A stretch of 64,000 nucleotides of DNA. It comes from Effrenium voratum (lineage: Eukaryota; Sar; Dinophyceae; Suessiales; Symbiodiniaceae). The stretch lies in assembly GCA_963377175.1 (NCBI GenBank), contig CAUJNA010002835.1, positions 457,356 to 521,355 of the forward strand. The letters are read 5' to 3'. The translations under genes were made by a program, and so were the position numbers. This document shows, piece by piece, positions 33,687-45,300 of this stretch; position 1 is the first letter of the stretch, and every line of letters begins with the position of its first letter. Under the pieces are notes generated by a model. The model made no database searches. It was not told the DNA's origin and saw only the letters and a list, made by a program, of their open reading frames with translations.

Positions 33687-33883
33687 CTGATATCTCGCTT
33701 AATTCGAAGCCCTCCGGGATCCGAGGGGTGCAGAGAGTGAATGGGAACATCGTGGCCATTGACAACTGGAAGCTCTACGTGCTTCAGCGAGCTGCCGCGA
33801 TCCGTTTGCCGGCACGGTCGCAGTGTCTGGCCTATTTCATGGACGAGGGGCCGAGTCCGCAGGATTTGTTGATGAACTGCACG
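33687..33883 (+). CDS. Exon of unidentified gene (upstream of element-derived intron)
   Basis: After a polypyrimidine tract and TTGCAG the frame reads SKPSGIRGVQRVNGNIVAID, then NWKLYVLQRAAAIRLPARSQ and CLAYFMDEGPSPQDLLMNCT. Composition and fluency look like a real protein. The exon ends in phase 0 at a GT donor (33,884). I do not recognise the family. Confidence 0.5.
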
Positions 33884-33996
33884 GTAGCGGAGACTCAGTT
33901 CAGTGGCACCAATTCTGTTTCCCTTTGTTTGGTGGCACTAAACATGGTCCAAGCCCCATCCAAGGGTTCCCTTTTCAGGGTCACTGAACAACTGAG
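33884..33996 (+). other. Intron made almost entirely of a family A element
   Basis: Predicted intron from GT (33,884) to AG (33,996), 113 bp. A complete family A inverted-repeat element occupies 33,894-33,996, and its terminal CTGAG supplies the 3' splice site. Removing the intron joins MNCT to DTITVDSPSGV in frame. Confidence 0.5.
33894..33996. mobile_element. Short inverted-repeat element, family A (CTCAGTTGTTCAGTG)
   Basis: Starts CTCAGTTCAGTGGCACC and ends GTCACTGAACAACTGAG. The interior 'cactaaacatggtccaagccc' is nearly the same as in the copy at 63,307. Flanks GAGA/GACA may be a decayed 4-bp target duplication. Confidence 0.8.
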
Positions 33997-34101
33997 GACA
34001 CCATCACCGTGGATTCCCCCTCAGGTGTCACTGAGAACCAGCCGCGGCAGGACGTGTTCTGGAATTGGCGCGCAGCAAGGCCCATCGTGTGGAACCCGTG
34101 A
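33997..34101 (+). CDS. Exon of unidentified gene (downstream of element-derived intron)
   Basis: Reads DTITVDSPSGVTENQPRQDV then FWNWRAARPIVWNP and a TGA at 34,099. It continues the frame of 33,687-33,883 after removal of the 113-bp intron. The TGA may be the true stop, or the exon may end earlier at a non-canonical donor. Confidence 0.45.
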   Translation, partial: DTITVDSPSGVTENQPRQDVFWNWRAARPIVWNP

Positions 34102-34144
34102 GGCTGCGGTGAGTTTATCGCATCAGACTGTGTCACACTCATCG

Positions 34145-34268
34145 GGCCATGGGTCAAAAGCCCGGGCTGGGCCCCCAGCGAACATCCCAATCCCCACTAA
34201 GAAAGACTAAAATGGGTGGTGAATTCACCTACCCCAAAGTGGTACCATTGGTTTTGACCCACGGCCAT
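34145..34268. mobile_element. Short inverted-repeat element, family H
   Basis: GGCCATGGGTCAAAAG at the left and CTTTTGACCCACGGCCAT-like sequence at the right, with 'gggtggtgaattcacctacc' inside. It is in the opposite orientation to the copy at 6.05 kb. Confidence 0.65.
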
Positions 34269-34834
34269 CGCATCATACTGTGTCACACGCACATCGTGGC
34301 TGATGCGTTCAAAAAATGAGCCACACCAATCTTGCTGCTGCTTGTCCTTGGGTGTCGTGCTGATGCCATTGTGCATTCTTTGCATGTTTGATTGCTCATC
34401 TTCCTAGGATTTCTTTTGGAGGCATGGTGAAACTTGTTCCAACAAACTCTGGCCACAATTCTAGAGCGCTGATAGCAGGGTCCTTTGTTTTAGAAAGAGT
34501 ATCCATCTTGGCAGAAGCAGCAGATCCATTCCTTCGATCAACGAACCTGTGAACCTTCCCTCAAACATGGTTTGACTGCCTAGTTGACACAATCCCCGGG
34601 TTGTTTTCTCGTCCACGTGGACTTCGAAATTCACACCCACAGCGGAAATCAATCTTTCACAAACACCATTGGGTGCATATGTCTCTCACGTCAGGTCGGT
34701 GAGGCGCCCGCGCAGAACCCCCGACTGAGAGGGTGGATTCCTTTGCTTCGATTCTTTGTGGGATCTGGCGCGGCCAGATCGCTGGAAAGGGCGCCCCTTC
34801 AGAGCGGATTGGGAAAGGAGAAGGCCGCCACATC

Positions 34835-35342
34835 AGCCTGCAGACTTTGGTCGCAACTGGCAGAAGTGAAGGCCACCGGTCGCACGATACGGACGGACCA
34901 GCCAGCATCTTCTCGTGAGTCGAAACCGCCTTCCATCGCATGATGCGGTTTCAATTCACCAGAAGATGTTGATCCGGCCAACGTCGCCGGCCAACCAAGC
35001 GATACATCAACCCTTGTGTTGGCGCAGGAGCCTGCGGTGGCTGCCAGCCAGACAACCGCCCCACCGTTAGCACCGCAGGGTGAACCAGCAGTGGCGAAAG
35101 GCATGCAAGTGGCCGAAGCGGAGATGCCAGTGGAAGCCGCGGCAGAGGATACGCATGAGAGAGCCTCCTCTTTTGCTTTGCCCTTTGGACGCGAAGCTCG
35201 CTTGAAATGCGTCTTTTTACCTTTTTGGTTTTACATGTTGGGTTCCAATTTTGAATATGTTCGAATCACAACCCGGAAAGCAGAAGCCTCGCAGGCGTAT
35301 CTTCCATTTGCTGAAAAATGTGTGTTATGTTGTTGGTGTTAA
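34835..35342 (+). CDS. Diverged second copy of the 32.3-kb exon block
   Basis: Reads CRLWSQLAEVKATGR, then, after a candidate 48-nt GT-AG intron (34,915-34,962) that removes an in-frame TGA, QDVDPANVAGQPSDTSTLVL and QTTAPPLAPQGEPAVAKGMQ. The last phrase matches QTSTPPLAPQGEPAVAKGMQ of the first copy at about 32.5 kb. The 66-nt repeat is absent here. The protein keeps its frame while DNA has diverged, which supports coding. Confidence 0.4.
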
Positions 35343-35396
35343 AGGGAACCCATCATTCGAAATGTTTGTGCTCCTGGGGACTTAAGCACATGGAGG
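35301..35396. mobile_element. Short element, family I (CTTCCATTTG)
   Basis: CTTCCATTTGCTG at the left, 'cttaagcacatggag' at the right, about 96 bp. It overlaps the 3' end of the open frame above, so that frame's last residues are probably element-derived. Confidence 0.5.
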
Positions 35397-37792
35397 TTAT
35401 GCGAGTAGCCAAATTGGAGTTGGCGCGGTCTTCCCTCAGACATGATTTCCCGTGATTGGGCAAGTGAGGAAATTCTTCGCGGACTACATGAGCGGAAGCC
35501 GGCCGGATGCCGGCTCCGACGCGGCGGTACGGCAGGCTTGTGGGCCATTGTGGCATTGGGGGGTCTTTCTCGTCAGGTAGCCCGGAGGTCCGGGGGGGGG
35601 GGTTTGTTGTTGTTGGTTTCCCTTGGATCTGACAGACCCAAAAAATGGTCCCTCCTTGTAGGACACCCCAAAGAATCACAAGCTACAAAGTGCTACTGTA
35701 GTACAGACAGGTATTCGCCGAAACCTGGCTGGACTCATGGCCAGATGAGGCACTTGCTCAAAACCCGGGGAGATGAACGTTAGTGAGGGGCAATCCCCTT
35801 GCCATAAATAGTTGCGGATATCCGCCTGCTTAATTCTTGAAGCGTGGTTCTGGGATTACGATCATTTTGATACCCGGTTTTGATTGTGGCTCATATACTG
35901 AAATTAATGTGTTCTCATTTTCCCTCGGGCGGTTCTCCAGGAAGGAACCCAGGACATGTCCATTTGGTGAAGAATAAATATATTTTTATAATATGTTTCC
36001 TGGTTGGTTTTGATTATCAGATGGGAGTATTACCGGCAAAGCAAGACCGCGCCTGACCCCGATTCCCACTGATCTTATATTACCCAGCCAGTGGGCACAC
36101 TTTACACTTTGTTCCTTGGTGGCTCTCCCTTTCTTTTTCTTTTTGGTGGCCCAAAAATGGCCCAATCGGGCTGGTCACTGGCCAAGTGAGTCTTAGAAAG
36201 GTTTGTTCTTAGTTTCCACATGGCCGAATGAAAGAGCTAAAGGGTTACGCAAGACGGTTCAATTGCTCGGTCCCATTCTCACCAAGGCAATTTTGGGTAC
36301 CATTTTGATTGAGCCCACTTGTCTCAAGCCAGGGGACACGCCAAAACTGTTTTTTGTTTTTTCCTTTGGTTTCCCCTCTTGGAGCCACATGCCAGGTGAA
36401 GAGGGCTCCGAAAAGCCCCAAAAAGCGTTCGCGCCGCCCGGCTTTCTGAGTCGAGGGGTGGTTTGCTTCTTAAGGGCAGTGGTTTTTCCGAGACGTCCTT
36501 GAACAAAATCTTGCGGCCTGGAAGTGTGGATTTGTTTCCTGGGAGGTCTGCCAAGCTGCGCCTGAAGTATGTTTTCTTCTTGGGAGGTCTGCCAAGCTGC
36601 GCCTGTGTGGTGCTTTTCTTTCTGAGATATGCCCAAGCTGCGCCAACTGCTCCCCGAAAGATGGCCAGGAGGCCCGCCTTGCTTCCCTTTCAGCTGTCTG
36701 CTAGAGGCCATCGGGCCAACGGAGCGGTGCAGAGCTCGGAGGCAGAAAATCGTTGCAGCGAGCTGTGCAAGAAATGGATCAGTGGGTTTCGCCCCATTTT
36801 TGTTCTTCCATTTAAGGTTAAGAATATATGTTTAAATTTATGTCGCAGTGAAATGTGTTATGTGCCTCTTCTCAGTTTTGGTTGAACATCGATGGATTTC
36901 CCTAGACTAGGTTGTTTCAAACCATTCAAGACACCTAGGCTGGCCAACATGTGCATGCAGCCGTTGCTTTCCTTGTAAAAGCGTTTGAATCGGACTACTT
37001 GCTGTTTTGTTTGAATCCAGGGGCATTTGCTTATGGAATATACTACCTTGTTTATCTCCTGTTTGCTCAGCTGGCACGCCTGATCCTTTTAGTCTGTTGA
37101 GAGTTCATGAATTGCATGCATTGCATGTTGTGCGAAATGCCGCGGCAATTGTTTGGGCTCAAAACAGCCCCGCCGCCATCGAAGATGCAGGCCGGGGATG
37201 GGAGATGGGACGTAGATGAGGTCCGCAGGTGCAACAACGCCCCTCGGAACCTGGTTTCCTGTGCCGTTTTTCCGCGTTGGAAGGAGTCCTTCCGGTGAGA
37301 AGGCAATCTCGATTTTTTTGGAAGGATATGAGGAAATTGGTTGGCTTGTATTTGGGCTTGGTTTGAGGCTGAGTTGCCAAAATGGTTGAATATGAATATT
37401 AGTATTCTTTTTTTTCTGATGTTGGACATCCACCAGATAAAACAAGTCAGACATCCACCAGCACCCCCCCCTTGCCTGCATTTTCCCATGTCCGAAATGT
37501 CCGAAGCCTCGCCTTGGCTGTCCCAGAAGCAGTGGTTGTCTTGGATGCGGTTCCCTGCTTCCTGAAGTTTTGAGGTGTTTAGTTGGGTTTAGTGATTTAG
37601 TGGAGGGGTTCCATGCAGCCCAAGTCATTCACTTTTCGCAGATATGAAAACGGACAGCCCAGAATTGGATCCGTCGCCTTTTTTCGCGAGGCGGGCAGTT
37701 GAGGCTTCGGCCGGGAGCTCAGAGTCGTTTGGATCCGTCGCCCGTCGGGGTGTCAGTGTTGTTTCAGATCTTTTAGGGGTACAACCGTTGGA

Positions 37793-37920
37793 CTAGGTCC
37801 CCCAGCAATTGGTGCCCCTTTTTTACCGTGTCTTTTTGGGGGGAGGGTTCCAACCTACTGAAATAGACCACAGAAAAAACTCGGGACCCTTATTCTAAAC
37901 TCTCAAATCTGGAGGACCCT
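37793..37920. mobile_element. Short element, family B, right end decayed
   Basis: Starts CTAGGTCCCCCAGCAATTGG and contains 'ggagggttccaacctactg' and 'atagaccacagaaaaaac'. The right end is 'ggaggaccc' without the terminal TAG. Confidence 0.55.
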
Positions 37921-38240
37921 TTTGGAGTTGTTCTAAAGGGAAGTCAAAAGGTGTGTGAAGGACTTAAATTCAGGGGGCTCCCTGTTGGGGGAAATCAACC
38001 AGCCCGGGTTTTATGTCCGATAGTAATAGGTGGAGGTAATCCCTATAAATAATTTGCCAGTGTCCCTTTAATAACCACACACAAAAAGCTTGGTGGCTCC
38101 CAGCCATCCGGTTCCTCAGCTTTTTAGCTTTGTAGTGTCTAGTGGTAGTTTCCATTCAACCCTTTGAAAGTTAAACTTCTGGCGGGGGATCTGAGGACAG
38201 CCGAAAAGGGGGGCCCTCAAAAAATGACACCCCCCTTGTA

Positions 38241-38361
38241 CCCAGAGGCTCCCAATGTATTTAGGGCCCTCAAACAGCCAGGTTTTGAGACCCCCAAACA
38301 CCTCTGGGGTGTCTAATGGGGTCAGGTCTTCCATTGAAAGCCGAAGCCAGGAGCCTCTGGG
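38241..38361. mobile_element. Short inverted-repeat element, family C
   Basis: CCCAGAGGCTCCCAATG to GGAGCCTCTGGG; the interior is in reverse orientation relative to the copies at 0.75 and 26.9 kb ('ccaggttttgagac'). Confidence 0.75.
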
Positions 38362-38368
38362 TAAGGAT

Positions 38369-38514
38369 ATAAAACGGGCAACAAAAAAGCTCAATCGGTT
38401 TCGGGGACGCAGGTCGCAGGCCCGGCCCCAAATGCTTGTCAGCTTTTCTTTGGAGGTTACCAAGTCACATGAAACCCAGGACCCTTCTTGGCAGCAGCAA
38501 AAGCAAAAAGCTCC
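38369..38514. repeat. Dispersed repeat, inverted partner at 44.8 kb
   Basis: About 146 bp including 'caatcggtttcggggacgca' that recurs as its reverse complement at 44,760-44,909. Non-coding, no terminal repeats recognised. Confidence 0.75.
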
Positions 38515-39261
38515 AGCCTTGAGGCCGGACGAAGCGTGATGGCTGAGGAGAACCTGACGCCCGATTCGGGTCCAGTCGAAAAGATTCGGGTCCATTCGGT
38601 TTGGGGGGTTGTGTGCTGTTGCGAGTGCTTGCCGGATTTTGTCGTAAGGGAAACCAACCAAAAAGACCCTTTTGTTTGGAATGCGAACTCCTATCTATGA
38701 AAGATCTCTTCTGGCGATGCTGGTTGCCAGAAGGTCCGGCTCCTTTTGGTGGGATACTGTTTGCAAGACTTCGCTGTTGCCGAACACTATGCATCTGTGG
38801 CACGGTGCATGTTTTGGTTGTGACCTCGTGTTTCGGTTGTGACCTAGTTTCACCTCCATCGAGAAGCAGGCAACGTTACCCCGTGGTGGCAGGCGAATTT
38901 GCTGGAAATTTTGGGGGGCATCCAGGTGGTACACATCTAAGAGATCAGCTGGCGTGTGCCATGAACTCATTGGAGCCACAATCAAGGGCTGGGTAGACAA
39001 AGAGTAGTATGGGACAGTCCAAACCATAGGTTTGGGTGTATTATAACGACCTCACGCTAGCGAATTCACCCCAAAAATAGCCCCCCAACCACCATCTGTC
39101 AGGTTGGCGAAATATTATAATGCAGATAGGTAAGGGGGGCAGGCCTTTCAGTTCTTGACTTCTTGTTGTGGGTAGACTCTCATACCAGGTTGTGATGGTG
39201 CCCATTTAAATTTGACTGCTTAGAGCAGTCTCCCCCATTCGTCCTTCTTCCCCACTTCCAG

Positions 39262-39330
39262 GAATGCTCGGTCGCGGTCGGAGTACGGATCCGGCCTTTC
39301 AATGACAGAGAAAAGGCGCTCAACGCCCAG
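39262..39330 (+). CDS. Kinesin exon 1 of those found
   Basis: Reads ECSVAVGVRIRPFNDREKAL plus NAQ, the first beta strand of the motor. Acceptor CTTCCAG, donor GC (gcagga). Phase 0 at both ends. An earlier exon with the start codon must exist upstream. Confidence 0.9.
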
Positions 39331-42300
39331 GCAGGAAGCGAGGTCTTCGCACGATCGAGCGTAGCTGGAAGTGCACAGGAACTTGGTCCCCCCGTAGTGC
39401 CCATTCTCACCTTTTTTTTGGGGAGGGTTGCCCTACTAAAATAGACTGCAGAAAAAAGTTGGTACCCTTTTTCCAACCTCTCTACTGGAGGACCTAGGGA
39501 AGGTTTTGACAGACTACCATCATTTTTCTAGGGGTTGATTCCTTTTCCATTCTTTTCAACCATCGTTCTTTCCAAACACCGGATCCGTTTTCCCTGCGTT
39601 TCCGGAGGTTTTCTAGAAAGATCCGGATCCCTGGAAAGAATGGGGAAGGTTTTTGAAAAGGACCCCTGTCCGCTTCCACGAGTATCAGCTGGAAGGTATT
39701 TAAAGGGAGTTACCGACCATCTATCCTTTGTTGCATTTTGCTTGGATGTTAGGACTTTAACTTTTCGCCAACTAATGGGTTTCCATTAAGCCACTAAAAG
39801 TTAAACTTTTAGCAGGGGAGCAGAAAGCAACCGAGTATTCCATGCAGAAACATGCCTGCACCTGCGCAATTGGGGCCTTTAGATCTCGTGTCCGGATTTT
39901 GTTCGGTCCGTCAGATCTCGATCGATCTGTATTTTATTTGGGCCTCGGGTTCCACAAGCACGTCAGATGAAAATGCTTGCAAGCTCAAGTGGTAAGAGAG
40001 CCCATGTGGCTGTGGGTCAAAACCAATGGTACCATTTTGGGGTAGGTGAATTCACCACCCATTTTAGTCTATTTTAGTGGTTGGATTGGGATGTTCACTG
40101 GGGGCCAACCGGGCTTTTGACCCATGGCCATGTGACCCATGGCCATGTGTTGCCCTCCAAACTGAGTTTGGCGGTTTGGTGTTCAGGCCCACTTTCCAAG
40201 CGGACATCGATTTTTTTTTCCAACAGGGGGTTGGCAACTCAAGGTTTCGTAGGAGGGTACCCAGAAAACCCAGTTTGGTTGATGTCAACAAGGGACCCCC
40301 TAGCGTGAGTCGTTTCTTGCGGTTTCCCTTTGAAGCGACCTCATTTCGGAGGGTTACCTTCGTTGGGGAAGGTTTTTTCCGTGACCGGAGCCGATTTTCC
40401 CTAACCCTGAATCTCTTTTTTGTTGATGGCGCCTGATTTGTTGTTTGCCCAGAGGCTCCTGGCTTCGGCTTTCGATGGAAGACCCGACTCCTGCCTTAGA
40501 CACCCCAGAGGTGGTTGGGACGTCTCAAAACCTGGCTGTTTGAGGGCCCAAAATACATCGAATTGGAGCCTCTGGGAGGAAATTTTATGGGACAGAGGAC
40601 AACCGCTTCGATTTCCATTTCGGGGGGTTTCGGGCCTGAACGCCATCAGGGCCATCAGGGCTTACCCTGGACAAGCCCAACTAGGTCCCCCAAGGTGCCC
40701 TTTTGCCAACTTGTTTAGGGGAGGGTTCCCCTGCTGAATGGACTACAGAAAAAAGTTGGTACCCTTATTCTAGCCTCTATACTGGAGGACCTAGCCAACA
40801 GCCAGATGTGTGTTGCGCTTACAAGCTGGTGTTTTTTTGTAAGGGATCACACGACTCGTGCATGCTTTGCGTGTGAGAGACGTGTGTGTGTGTGTGAAGA
40901 TGCGGTGAATGTTCACAGGACTTGAGGGTTTCCCGAAAATCGAGCCCCCAAATCCGGAGTATTGGCGGGACTGTTTAAAGAATATTCACAAGGGACCTTC
41001 TGGCAAGATGACGAGCATACATCACATAACTACACCGCAACATAGCCCAATGCCGTTATACTGTGGATGGGCAGCATCCTGCAACACTTGGATTGATGAA
41101 ACCTGTGAGATAAACCACTTACTGACTGTGCAGGATTTGTTGGTCCATCCCTGTATTTCCATGTTTGGGAAATTCAAACGTCACTTTGTCATGTTACAGC
41201 GGAGCGGGACCTCTCTTGGAGTGATGTTGAAGGATATATGGAACCCTGTTTGCAACCAGTGGACTTACACTGTGATTCGCATATAGGAGAGGCTCCGACA
41301 CGAAAGAAATCAATGACGAAGGGGAGAAATGTGGGGAACATGGCGTTTTGGGATGTGTGATGCCTTGGTGACTTCGTACAACTCGGTACAATGTGCTGCT
41401 CCGGGATTTTTTTAAGATCGGTCCCCAAACATCAGGGAATCTGAGGAATCTCATATGGAATCGGACATCCTTTTTATGGGTTCCATGTTAATTTGCAGGG
41501 GAGGTGAGTTGGTGTTGTTGCATGCTCGTCCATATGCAACAGTTATGCAACGCGCTAGGTTCCTAAGGAGAATGGTCTTCCGGGACTCCCCCTTCTTTGA
41601 GGCTCCATCGATTTCTGTCAGTTTTGTTTCCTGCGGTGTGTATGATCATTATGTGTGTGCAGAGTGTAGGTATACAAACATATTGGTCCATGGGGCCGGG
41701 GTTTTGTGGGCTCGGGTGTTGACGCGGGTTTGCCAGTTGTGCGTGGACGTGGATGGCGCCACCACGATCCTGCAGAACCCGCCAGAGATGGCGATTGAGT
41801 CTGGCAAGGGCAAGGCGGGGTAGGGAGATGCGGCATGTTGGGTGGGTGGCGTTGGGTGAGGTTGGGCGAGGTTGGGTTGGGTGGGGTTGGGTTCTCTGTT
41901 GTTGGGTGGTTGGGAGGCTGAGAGTGAGAGGTTGGGAAGGCGCTGGCTGGAACTTGGAACCGCTGAAAATCCATGTCTCAGGTCCTCTCAAAACATGTTG
42001 CACGGGGGTTGACTAAATGTGGCAGTGGCTCAAAATTACAGAGCTAGGGTTACGCAGGTTTTGGTCCATGTTTCCACTTGCCAGGGTTCCATTTTGGTAC
42101 TGGTTTTGTGAGCCATACCCATGTGGACCATCGACCATAATTATTTGCCAAGTAGTTTGTGGCGCCGTGGAGTGGGGGGCGGCGGAGAGGGTGCGGGGTG
42201 CTGCTAGAAGCTGAAGGTGAGCAAGTACGCCTCCTGCTTACACGAAACGTGATGATGTGGGTTCCTTCAAAAGGAAGTTGAACTTCGAGGTCTCCTACGG

Positions 42301-45300
42301 GTGCTATGTTGTGGAGGAAGTGTAGAGTTGTGTCAAGAAACTTCGAATAATGTCCCGATGGGCGAAGAGGTGCTTGAAACAGGGTGTCAGGACAGCTCTC
42401 CTCCCCCCGTTTGGAGGCCTTTGAAGTGTCTCACATTCCCCGCCATACGGACCCGTCTCCAATCCTAGCCCCAGTGTCTTTCGAAGAGGACACCAGTTGG
42501 ACGGCGAAACCATGGGCTTCAATTTTCGGTGTCCCAGACTCCTCATTTTTCTTCTTCTCCCCATACCGTTTGAAGCGTCAAAGGCCACGCTCTCTTCCAA
42601 CCAGTCCCCCAAGAAGGAAACAGGTGTCCTACTTGCCCAGTTCTCACCTTAACGTGTCTCCAAACCAACAGTACGAATTTCGGAACCTGAAAGGGGCCCG
42701 GTCCCAATGGGACTCTCTTGGCTGCACCTTTGGAGGCACCAAGCTGTGTCAAAACTCGGGAGTCTTTGGACGCGTTCGAGGAGCTAAGTTTACGCGCTTT
42801 GACTGAACAAGCCAGGTATGTGTCAACAGTCAACATAGCCGGACCCAACGAACGGCGTCGACTTTCCTTCAGGTTTCCAGAAAAATATAAACCAACCTCA
42901 AAATGGTGCCCTCAAGATAACAAAGAAACAAGCTTATTTCATCGTTCTGGGTAAATCACGAAGCTTCGCAGGAGGCTAAGAAGTTCACCTTTGACGCCTC
43001 CTTCTGGAGCCGGGTGGCGCGGGTGTTTGACGTAAAGTACACCCTGTGGCTTGGGGTTTGGTTTTTGCCTTGCCTTTAGCTACCAGCAGGTCCATTTTCC
43101 CAGAGGCTCCCGATGTATTTAGGGCCCTCAAACAGCCAGGTTTTGAGACCCCCAAACACCTCGGGGTGTCAAATGGAGGGGTCGGGTCTTCCATTGAAAG
43201 CCGAAGCCAGGAGCCTCTGGGTTGAGAAAACCCGGATGGGAGTTTCTCTTAATCTGTGCGTTTTGCCTTACCAAGCTGAAAGGGTCTCTCCGAAAACACC
43301 CAGGGGGTGAGGAAGCAGAACTCAGGGATCCGAAGAGTCCAACCAGCATTGGTTGGCTGTGTCCCTTGTGTTGAGCCGGTTGATTTGGTGCGGTTCTCTA
43401 GAAACACCGAAGGACCAAGCCAAAACAAGACGTGTCGCACCACTTGTGGCAATGCCATCTCAGCAAACCCCAAAAGATCTCTCAGGAACTTAGCTTCCAC
43501 TGATCCATTTTGGGGCACTTCATCCGCGTCCAAAGACTCCACGGATTCTTTGGCGCATTTTGCTCGGATGTTAGGACCTTAACTTTTTGCCAACGAATGG
43601 GCTTTCCATTAAACCACTAAAAGTCAAGCAGGGGAGCAAATGGTTGTTGTTGGGAAACATTTACGTTTGTGCTTATTGTGGTTTAGTGGTTGAAATCCAA
43701 CCACTGAACTGCTAAAGTCCAATTTGTTGCTCCCCTTCCAACTCCAACCAAGAGCAGAAAGCGACTCCGAGGAGTTGATTGTTTTGCCCACCGAGGCCAC
43801 GACGGCTTCGACGTGGACAGCGAGGGATACTGCTTCGCCGCTCCGGGCAGCAGGCGGAGGGTTTTTTGAAGCTCCTCGCCTTCCATTTGCTGAAATGAGT
43901 ATTTTCTCCTAGGCCCCCCAGTAGTGATCGTTTTAGTTGGTTTAGTGGTTGGATTTCAATGAATTTACCCCACTAAAAGTTGAACTCACTCTTAGCAGGG
44001 GATCTGAAAACGGCCAGCCCAGTATGGTTTCCTTTAAGGGACTCCCCTTCCGGTTCATCCCAGCACCCGGAAACTCGGTCATTCCCTATCGCACCAGCAA
44101 GTCATTGGTTGAAAAGGATGGGGAATCAACCCCGTCACACGACCTCGCACGACCCCAAATGGGGGTTTATGTGGGGAACAGCCCCCAAACCACCTTATTT
44201 CAGGCTGGTGAAACATTATACTAGGTCACCCAGTAGTGCCCTTTTACCCGTGTTTGGGGCAGGGTTCCCCTACTAAAATAGACTACAGAAAAAAGTTGGT
44301 ACCCTTATTCTAACCTCTCTACTGACAGACCTAGTATAATTCACCCAGTAGAATGGCCCATGGCATTATTGCGATCTTCGAGTGGCCAGGTACGCAGATC
44401 AGAGGACGGTGTTCGAAACCTTCGGGCGCCGAATCCTGGACAGCGCACGGGCCCAAGGGGCCATACAGGTACAGCCATCGGGGGAGCTGGTTAGCCTGGG
44501 GGAGGGTATGGGGTGTGGGGGGGGGCTTTTTTTTCTGATGCCCGCTTGCCCTTGGGAGCTTTTGCTCGATCATAGATTGCCAGTTCGTGCACTCGGCTCG
44601 CCGGTTTCGATTTCTGGATCAGAGATCAGGGTGGCGTGGGAATTGAAGCGCTGATTCTGGCAATTTGGCTCGGTCAGCTTTCCAGAAACCTGCCAAGTCG
44701 AGTGCCAGGTTTCCTATTGGCGGTTTGATATCCAACCGAGCAAATTGACTCTGTGAGTGGAGCTTTTTGCTTTTGCTGCTGCCAAGAAGGGGTTCTGGGT
44801 TTCATGTGACTTGGTAACCGCCAAAGAAAAGCTGACAAGCATTTGGGGCCGGGCCTGCGACATGCGTCCCCGAAACCGATTGAGCTTTGTTGTTGCCCGT
44901 TTTATCTCCTATACAGGAGAGGCAACATAGAAGACATCTGCCTCACAGAAAAGGATTAGATCTCAACCTTTAGATTTGATCCGAAGCTTCGTGTTCAACC
45001 TTTTGGCGGTGGGTCGTACTGCGGCTCCGTACTTGGCAAGTGGCTGTCTTGCCCTGCTTTCAAAATTGATCGCTGTTAGTTCCTCCTCAAATGGATTGTA
45101 GTCAGGGTTAGAGATTTCGTTAGGTTTGTTTTTGTTTTATTTGGTGCAGAAGCACTTGGTTCTTCAGCTTCTGAACAGACACGACAATTTTGTAAAACTT
45201 TGGCGTTTGCATGTAAGTAACAATCATTTGGATCATGAAACTCCCAATTCTGACGCACGCACTTCCTGGTCATCTCCACATCGGTTAGCTAACTTTACCT

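Larger units (their letters stand above)
35400..39261. other. Region before the kinesin motor exons
   Basis: This should contain the first kinesin exon, which I could not identify. The relative of the 32.8-kb exon block (KFFADYMSGSRPDAGSDAAV RQACG when read through) lies at about 35,465-35,545. A patch at about 36,715-36,780 reads NGAVQSSEAENRCSELCKKW and is exon-like but unplaced. The remainder holds short inverted-repeat elements (37.8 and 38.2 kb) and a repeat at 38.37-38.51 kb. Confidence 0.35.

Noticed and set aside
37185..37220. MQAGDGRWDVDE followed by a GT donor, as the kinesin initiator exon
   Set aside because: It would join exon 1 in phase, but related sequence occurs at 24,958-24,990, so it is more likely part of a dispersed repeat.
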